Shown one piece after another: positions 57,001-64,000 of a stretch of 64,000 bases of DNA (the stretch's first letter is position 1; every line of letters begins with the position of its first letter). Both the position numbers and the translations under genes were made by a program. Location of the stretch: positions 248,001 to 312,000 of the forward strand of contig JARFIW010001740.1 in NCBI GenBank assembly GCA_036346225.1, given 5' to 3'. The notes below the pieces were generated by a model that ran no database searches, had not been told where the DNA came from, and was given only the letters and a program-made list of their open reading frames with translations. The DNA comes from Platerodrilus igneus. Taxonomy: Eukaryota > Arthropoda > Insecta > Coleoptera > Lycidae.

Positions 57001-57978
57001 GACACAATTTCAAACATTATGAGATATTGCCACATAAAAAGAGTCCATTTTGGTACTTTGACTGCTTACATTTTGATAGAAAATTCTTATACTACTTGTG
57101 TGATAAAGGGAAGAATTAAAGCTATTGGGCAACTTGAGTTTTCTGAGGTAATAATTTTAGGGATGCCTTTTACGTATTTTATTGTAATGTTTCTCTCTTC
57201 AGCATTTATACGATCATAAAACTCTTTTGTAATAGATTTAAGAAATCCCATTTTTCGTGGCGTGCAAGTGTGCAAGCAGCAAGTCTAATATTTTTAAAGT
57301 CATCATGACTTTTTAAGCTTTTAGATTTCTTTAAAATATCAAGAGTTACATGTTCAGACTCAACAGTACCTTCCACTGCCCTCGTGGACGAAACTGAGGC
57401 ACCTTGCTTATCTAATCTAATTATATTAATGTTATTAACCTGAACACTTGGTGACGTTGGTTGTACAATCTTTTTAACATTGTCTAGATAATAATTTTTT
57501 GTTTCTATTTTGAATATTCCTTGTTTTCTTAAAGTCCATATAAAATAATATTTCTCTTCCTCGCGTCTCTTGGGACTTAATAATAATGCCCAGGGTTGTG
57601 CAGTGATTAACAACTCTGGTATAATGTAACAATATGACTTGCTTGTCAATTGCCAATACTAAAATGTTTCACCTGCATCGTTGCAACAACTATTTTCCTT
57701 GCTGTGATGCCAAACGTCTAAAGTTATCTTAATATTTACACCTTACAGTAGAAATGTAAGGAACCTGAAAAATAATGAGTTGATATAGTGTGCAAAATTA
57801 TTCAAGAAGAAAACATTCTTTGGCAAATATAATTTGTTCACTTCGAACAATCAAAATATAAGCAAATAATTTTAAGATTTGTTTCAAGTATCAGACTTCA
57901 TAACATTCAATTTTTCTTAATTTAATGCAATATCAAAGACCATATTTCTGCTTATCAATTTTAATTTTTTTATTGCAG
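57001..57978 (-). other. Intron 2 end, with an unrecognised minus-strand frame
   Basis: A minus-strand frame at 57649-57206 (147 residues) and an overlapping one at 57275-57087 lie just upstream of the LINE endonuclease start, in the right orientation to be ORF1 or inter-ORF sequence of that LINE. I recognise no domain: there is no zinc knuckle, and the later frame has a charged 'ITKEFYDRINAEERNITIKY' helix. On the plus strand the segment ends in the TTTTTTATTGCAG acceptor of the last SF3B1 exon. Confidence 0.45.
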
Positions 57979-58137
57979 GGACTTTTCCATCCTGCTAGAA
58001 AAGTGCGTGATGTTTATTGGAAAATTTATAACACATTATATATAGGTGGTCAAGATGCACTTGTGACGGGTTATCCTAGGATTAGTAACGACCCTAAGAA
58101 TCAATACATTAGATATGAATTGGATTATGTATTGTAA
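57979..58137 (+). CDS. SF3B1: SF3B1 terminal exon
   Basis: This exon encodes the last 52 residues and the TAA stop. It starts '[18 protein letters not shown]' and ends '[12 protein letters not shown]', the conserved C-terminus of SF3B1 just after the final HEAT repeat. The acceptor is TTTTTTATTGCAG and phase is 0, joining 37497. With the other two exons the window encodes about 993 residues; animal SF3B1 is about 1300, so only the N-terminus is missing. Confidence 0.98.
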   Translation, partial: GLFHPARKVRDVYWKIYNTLYIGGQDALVTGYPRISNDPKNQYIRYELDYVL

Positions 58138-58440
58138 TCAAACTTTATAATGGGTTATTATTCATTAACACAGGAAACTGAATAATATTCATAGCATGTA
58201 TTGTGTAGTTATTTATAGTTTTGATTCTTTATTGTTTTCAAACCCGTGAGGGTTCTAATTGCAAGCACTATTATAGGTTTTTGTAGTTTACTTAAAATTA
58301 TGAAATTACACTTATTCAATATATGCAAACATGTAAGTTAACAGGTTAATGGATGTAAGCCTTCATGTCAATTGTAAATGTTTGCTATATGCTTCATCCT
58401 TATTATTTTAAATAAATTGATTGACATAAGAATAAGAATA
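58138..58440 (+). other. SF3B1: SF3B1 3' UTR with poly(A) signal
   Basis: The sequence after the TAA stop is AT-rich. A canonical AATAAA lies at 58411-58416, about 275 bp after the stop, and is the likely polyadenylation signal. The exact cleavage site cannot be read from sequence alone. Confidence 0.6.
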
Positions 58441-59039
58441 TTTTTATCTGTTATATACTAAAGGGAACAGAACTTAGCCAAGCTGATTTTAAATTTCTCC
58501 CCTGTGTTTATAGGTTTGAAACACACATAAATACATTGGAATAATGTAAAGCTACATACTAATATAACATAATACAGTATTAGGTATTTTTTATCCAATT
58601 TATCTAGTCTGTCTATCTAGTTTGACCACTAAACATTATATTTTAAAGTTATTGTTAATCTCTCACTATGATACTAAACTGTTTTACTCTGAACCTGTGT
58701 TTCTTCACCTCACCATATATTTCCCTACAGTTGTTATATAATGTACGTGCTGCATAAGCAAGACAATCCTTAATACATAACGGTAAGATGTGAATGAATA
58801 TTCAACCTATCAACATTTCTTAAGTTTAGACGAGGTATGTATAGTGGCTCTGGCTTCTAGTAATTCATACAGGTATTTAGGCATATTTGTATCCAATATA
58901 ACATACAAAAAGACTGCTAGTAGCAGTTCTGATCGCCCTATTGTACTTAAGTAAATAATTAGAATCATAGTGAGGTGTTATATATTGTCTGTTTTAAAAT
59001 CACATTTTGTAGCACTTGCATTCGATTTTTAGGTTGTCT
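58441..59039. other. Intergenic sequence, nothing recognised
   Basis: AT-rich sequence between SF3B1 and a decayed LINE. The high end may include further LINE 3' sequence too diverged to call. Confidence 0.4.
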
Positions 59040-60400
59040 GTTGGAAACCCATTGTAGACCACATTACAATAATCCAAATTGCATAGCATAGCACTATTAT
59101 ATGGTTTCCATTTTATATTAGAGCTTAGTAGTTGAAGATATCTATACAATGTGCACATTTTATGGTAGCATAGACCTATTTTTTGCCAACGTGAATGTCA
59201 CTTAGGTACTTAACACTACCATTAAAGGAAATCGCATTATTAGCTATCCTGATATCCATAATTCGTTCCGTTTCTGCTTTAATGTATGCTAGCTGTGAAC
59301 CGATGCATAGTGCAACTATTTTTTATGGCATTATGAACTAGTCCGTTTTCTTGAACCCATTTATCTACTGATGCAAGGTTGTTGTCATTGAATTTAGTTA
59401 TTGTATTAATAACATAAGTAGTATCATCTGACATGTACAGCAGGATATCATCAGCATACATGATATTTACACATTGAAAAAAGTATTTTAGGAAAGTTTA
59501 CTATAAAAATTGCAAAAAGGAGTGGCTCAAGAATTACTTTTTTGTGGAACTCCTTGTGACATGTAACGGAACTGGGACTGCACTTCATTCAATTTTATAG
59601 ACTATTGCCTTTTATGTAGGCAACTTTTAAACCAAGTTGGTATGATGTCACTACATCTATAGTAGTTTAGCTTAGCCATCAATAAATCAAGTACATGAAA
59701 AGCTTTACTGAAATCTAAAAATATGTAGGTGAATTGATCCGTTGATTGAGTTAGCTAGGCCATTACCAGTTCTATATCCATGCTGAAAACCTGATTGGCA
59801 CATAGGTAATATATTGTACTTATTAACCTGCTCTGTTAATTGGATGTGAACTATATGCAGATCAATGGTGCTAACCGCTAATTATTTTTTAGCAACTCTG
59901 GTATAACAGTTTAGTTTTTCCATTCATTTGAAAATTCACCATATTGCACAGTGAATTGTTAATAATGTGTGTTAGTTTGTGAATACAGCGTGGCCTTACT
60001 GCTAAAAGCATCTGATGTTTAATACCATCAATGTCCTGTGCATTTGATTTAATTCTTACCATAGTTCTTTTTTACTGAGGTGGCTGCTTGAAGAGTGAAA
60101 AGGTTAATTACTGCTAAGTAGATATGTGTATGATAGCATTAGTTTTTGCAAAGCAATGGGTAGTTTAGGCATCAAATCAATAAAAAAATTGCTCACTTTA
60201 TTAGCATCCTGAATTTCGCTCGAGATCTGGAACTTTATTTTTGAATGAACTTGATATCTATCAAAGATGTCCCAGAACTGCTTAGGATTGCTAGTATTCT
60301 CTGCATTCATACTAAAAAAAAACGCTTTCTTTTCATTCTTGATAGCTACAGTAAGCACATTTTTCAAATCCTTGTAAAGGAATTTAACAACACTTGTTTT
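59040..60400 (-). pseudogene. Decayed LINE (linker and reverse transcriptase)
   Basis: A minus-strand frame at 60367-60104 has 'NPKQFWDIFDRYQVHSKIKF' and 'SNFFIDLMPKL', the linker between endonuclease and RT in Jockey/CR1-type LINEs. A frame at 59461-59279 has the catalytic 'YADDILLYMSDDTTY' box and 'DKWVQENGLVHNAIKNS'. A following 'AISFNGSVKYL' piece is near 59230. Between them the RT is too broken to read. Both ends are undefined. Confidence 0.7.
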
Positions 60401-60544
60401 ATCAAATATTTTGCATATGCTGCATTCTTAAGTTTTATCATTTGCCTGATTGTGGTGGTTATGTGTGGCAGGGTTTTTCCTGGGTGCGAGCCACACGCAG
60501 TGGTGCATGTATGCTATTGGAATCCAAGGTAGGTGATTCATTCA

Positions 60545-61200
60545 TTATGTTCCACTGTATATGGTTAGCATCAAAGACGAAATCATATCACAGAAGCTCT
60601 ACAAGGCAGATTACTTGGCGGAACAATATGACCATAAAGTTGTACGATTGCCTCACTACCATTGCTTTTTCAACCCGATTGAGCTTGTGCAGGGTATATA
60701 CAAAACTTATTACAATCGTCACATTGGTAGGAATGGCAAATCGGCAGAGAAGTGTTAGAAAATGTGGCACGAAGCATTGGCAACCATTAACCCAGAAGTC
60801 TGGGCAAATGCTGTAGCTCATTGTGAAAGGTTAATTGGATACTGGTACAATAGAGAAGTATGTTTAGATACAGTTGTTGCACCTCTTGTAATTACTTTTA
60901 ATGCCGATACCGAAAGCACGGATTCAAATGTCTACATCGATTATATTTAAACATCGCTGGAGAAGGTTAGCATATTTATATTTTGCTGATCTATAGAAAG
61001 CTGTATGACAATGTGGTATGAAACATTAGAGACCCTAGCTCCTCAAGTTTGGACAAATTCTGTACAAAACGCAGAAGCGATTATTAAAGAATGGAGGATC
61101 GCAAAATTAAGTCTGATGAAAAGGATATTGCACCGTTGATCATTAACATAAATGACAATAGCAACGACAGTAGCTGGGATTCAGACAGCAGTAGTAACTA
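60545..61200 (+). pseudogene. DDE transposase C-terminal fragments (two partial copies)
   Basis: A frame at 60561-60758 gives 'ADYLAEQYDHKVVRLPHYHCFFNPIEL', the last catalytic block (N-P-I-E) of a Tc1-like DDE transposase family common in arthropods. A stop and frameshift follow, then 'MWHEALATINPEVWANAVAHCERLI' (60762-60950). At 61005-61200 the same C-terminal module recurs ('MTMWYETLETLAPQVWTNSVQNAEAII') with an acidic Ser/Asp tail. These are duplicated, truncated ends. The N-terminal half is not nearby on this strand. Confidence 0.75.
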
Positions 61201-61209
61201 ATGGGTAAA

Positions 61210-62224
61210 AGGCCATGGAATCATAGGGAAATTAATGAAATACATTTTGTACACGAAGAAATATCAATATTTGTAAATTAATTATCGGCATTTAGTTTAT
61301 TGTGAGGTAATCAGTATCTGTAACTTTCTGTATGATAAATAAATAAAACTAAATATATTATTTTATTGATAATTTACAAGTATTTAGTAGAGATTCATTT
61401 AATTTCTTCGGTTACATCTGTCATCACAATTTTTTTTGTGGTACAATTAATCATTTTTGAATTACTTCTATTGTGTTTGACAATCTTCTTTTATTAAAGT
61501 TGTTTACTTACATCTTATCATTAATAAAATGTATTGTATTTTCAAATTTATCGAATACTTATATCACTCTTGAAAATGTTATTTATTTTACTAACTGCAT
61601 ACACCTCATACTGGCAAAACTAAGACACCGGGTACTATCAAGCTTTGGTGTAATGTGCTTATTGCTATAAAATGAATCACATTAAAAACACTAAACTATG
61701 TTTAAAATATGCTCGGTAGTAAAACTTTCACTTCAATAGCCTATATTATTTAGTTAAAGAGTTTGATCTACAATTATGTCCATATAAAATGATTTTAAAA
61801 ATGCATTTTAAAAAGTCATAAACTACATTCCTTCATCTATTAGAAAATATTTGCAACATCAATATTCTACCCATGGCCTCATTATGGTTACGAAAAATTC
61901 GTATTTTGATAGTGGCAACCGTGCCATGTTATGACATCACGAATATTGGTGACGTAAATCTGAACTTAAATTACAACGAAATATAAAATCTAAAAACATT
62001 TAATTTTCGGATGCGTATTCTGAATTAACTCAACCTTTATGCATAATATAAATTATAAAACTACAATGTTTGTATGCGGAACCTGTAACTTTTTAGTGTA
62101 TTGTTTATTGTTCTTTTCGTGTGTTATGTTTCCGTGCATGCGTGGATAAAAATAGACAGGCTAAATTTTTTTAAAACTCGTGGCAGCCAAAATACTATTC
62201 TCTTATTTTTTAAGAATGCATATT
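61210..62224. other. Intergenic sequence, nothing recognised
   Basis: AT-rich. A short open frame at 61473-61670 has no supporting motif. Confidence 0.45.
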
Positions 62225-62229
62225 TCATA

Positions 62230-62535
62230 GAAATTTAATATAAAAAATCATAAAATTACTACCACAATCCTCAAATTGGTCCACATTAGATTTAGGACTT
62301 CTCTTATTATTATTATTCATTGGTGATACAAATTTGCCACCCTCCGGTTTGTTCTTCACTTCTGAAATAATTCGCTCGACTGTATTTAGCCCAACTCCAG
62401 TTGTTGCTGCTACTCGTTCTTGTAAATTATTCATAGGAATTACAGGCATTCCATTCTTTTCTTCTCTCATAAACTTATACACGCAATAAATAATTTCTCT
62501 TCCTTGACTGAACTGTTTTCTTGCGGTTACTCATT
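62230..62535 (-). pseudogene. DDE transposase N-terminal helix-turn-helix fragment
   Basis: The minus strand gives a likely start 'MSNRKKTV' near 62532, a frameshift, then 'EIIYCVYKFMREEKNG', 'LQERVAATTGVGLNTVERIISEVK', 'GGKFVSP' and 'RSPKSNVDQFEDC'. This is the N-terminal DNA-binding region of the same transposase family as 60545-61200. It breaks off before the catalytic domain. It is on the opposite strand, so it is a separate or rearranged copy. Confidence 0.7.
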
Positions 62536-63673
62536 GTAAAATTAAAAGCTCAGAAATAACAAAATAATCTGTAAAAGCAAACATTATTCTGTTAATTGAA
62601 TTGAAACCTTCATTATACCTACAAATAAGAAACTAGACCGAGTTGCAGTAGTTTTGAAAAAACTGGTTAAAGTCGAATCAAGCTTGGTTTGATCATCTCG
62701 TATACTTTCATTAACTGCAGTTATATTTTTATTTGACCAATCACTGTGAGTATATATTGGTGTTGTCGTATTGCTAAAAACAGAACCAGTTTTTTAATAG
62801 CCTTAGCTAAATTCAGAACTGTTAAATTTGTAGATGTTTTCACGTCGTCCTAATATTGTACGAACTTTTTTTCATGCAAGTTTAATTGATAGCTCATTCT
62901 TATAATGTATTTCTTCACAAACTAATCGTTGTTAAACCGTGAAATGCATGGTTACTTGGTATGCTTTGCTACATAACAACCTAGGACGTGTTTGGTACAT
63001 GATCGGAGTCTCTAAAAACATTCATATACACGGTAGCAATAATTAGTAGTGTATTTAAATGAAAAACATATTTTCAACATTTGGCAACGTAGTCGACAGC
63101 TGACATATGACATCATAGCCTCGATTCGGCGGATCAAGTTTACTAGTACATATTCGCCTTCACTGAAATCCATAGCTAACCATATTGTGCCGAAATCAAA
63201 ACATGTTTATTTTCTAGAAATATATAATTTAACTCAAAGACAACGTCTTTGGTTTTACTTCACTAATTAATAATATTTAAATAAATTGGTTGTAAGGAGT
63301 AAGGTTAGGATTAGGAATATAAATCTACAACACTTTTAGCAACGTAATTTAATATGACCAATTGGAATTAGTATAATTAATTAAAAATTTGTTAAATATG
63401 CTTACTGTATCTACTATTACAAAATGAGATTATAAAAAAAATTATTATTTGTATTTTCTTTATTTACTAAATTGCAGCATTAAAAATTTTGTTTTGAATA
63501 TTCTGGCTAAGAAGATTGGGATGTATGTGAACAGAGATTTTTTGTATCCGACAAATTTCATCTGATTTGTATGTTGGACGTCGGATATCGGATGCCATGA
63601 GAACTTAATTTTACAATAAAAATTAGAAAAGATATGTTATTTCAAAATGCGCATGACAGAAAGTACATAAACG

Positions 63674-63675
<2 letters not shown>
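62536..63675. other. Intergenic sequence, nothing recognised
   Basis: AT-rich. An open frame at 63049-63270 has no recognisable motif. Confidence 0.45.

Positions 63676-63729
<54 letters not shown>
63676..63729. repeat. (AT)n microsatellite
   Basis: An uninterrupted AT dinucleotide run of about 54 bp. Confidence 0.95.
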
Positions 63730-63731
<2 letters not shown>

Positions 63732-64000
63732 ATATGATAATGCCGTTCTCGTCTGTAATGAACGTTTTTACTTAACGCCACCACTCTGTGTTCTCACTTC
63801 AATCTTACTAATTTTATTATTGTCACGGCTAGCCCTTTTTAGTCTTCACAGAGTGCACAACATTACGATGATCATTTTTTTTCTTCTCCGCCTCTTTATG
63901 ATTACCTATTTGTTTGAATTATAAAACGAAGTCAATTAATTTCATATAATGAAAAGAAATATTATTTACAATTTTTGAAAAATATTTAAATACACCCTTC
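63730..64000. other. Intergenic sequence, nothing recognised
   Basis: AT-rich sequence up to the window edge with no visible feature. Confidence 0.45.

Noticed and set aside
4486..58137. SF3B1 exons as a processed pseudogene
   Set aside because: The three exons have canonical acceptors and donors, compatible phases, no lesions and a normal stop. A retrocopy would lack introns.

Overview
The window is eukaryotic, AT-rich and looks like an arthropod, probably an insect. Its one real host gene is SF3B1, the large HEAT-repeat subunit of the SF3b/U2 snRNP splicing complex. The transposons (BEL/Pao, Ty3/gypsy, DD41D mariners, RTE-like and Jockey-like LINEs, a tRNA-derived SINE) are typical of arthropods. 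I cannot name the species.

SF3B1 lies on the + strand in three exons: 4486-5653, 35842-37497 and the terminal exon 57979-58137. All have good splice sites and compatible phases. They encode about 993 residues; the N-terminal ~300 residues must lie left of the window. The two introns are 30,188 and 20,481 bp, and most of that sequence is nested transposons.

Intron 1 (5654-35841) is a stack. The oldest identifiable layer is a minus-strand insertion that reads, 5' to 3', as: a reverse-transcriptase element (33690 down to 31191, continuing 12733 to 11632), a ubiquitin-specific protease fragment, a TAF1 bromodomain fragment and a nearly whole protein disulfide isomerase mRNA. None of these has introns, so it looks like one chimeric retrocopy made by template switching. 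A Ty3/gypsy element (12734-31190, TSD aggt) split it, and a DD41D mariner (31951-33263) hit its RT part. The gypsy element was itself hit by a second DD41D mariner with ~450-bp inverted repeats (14750-16885, TSD TA) and by a complete BEL/Pao element (23052-29727, TSD cagtg). At 34150-35415 is an odd insertion (TSD aagt): a gypsy LTR, its primer-binding site, a full-length antisense copy of tRNA-Lys(CTT) and an inverted partial LTR. It looks like a fossil reverse-transcription intermediate.

Intron 2 (37498-57978) holds the 3' end of a LINE; a second, internally deleted gypsy copy (39243-46503, TSD cacc) carrying a near-identical DD41D mariner; an RTE-like LINE (about 49715-53290) interrupted by a ~210-bp hairpin; repeated LINE 3' ends with a SINE (11-bp TSD); and a Jockey-like LINE on the minus strand split by a solo gypsy LTR (56070-56862, TSD tctt).

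Left of the first SF3B1 exon are part of another BEL copy, a LINE RT fragment, three tandem SINE units and a mariner relic. Right of SF3B1 are a decayed LINE and two fragments of a DDE transposase family. No CRISPR array, rRNA, functional tRNA gene or second intact host gene was seen. Many transposon reading-frame breaks are single-base homopolymer changes, so some could be assembly errors.
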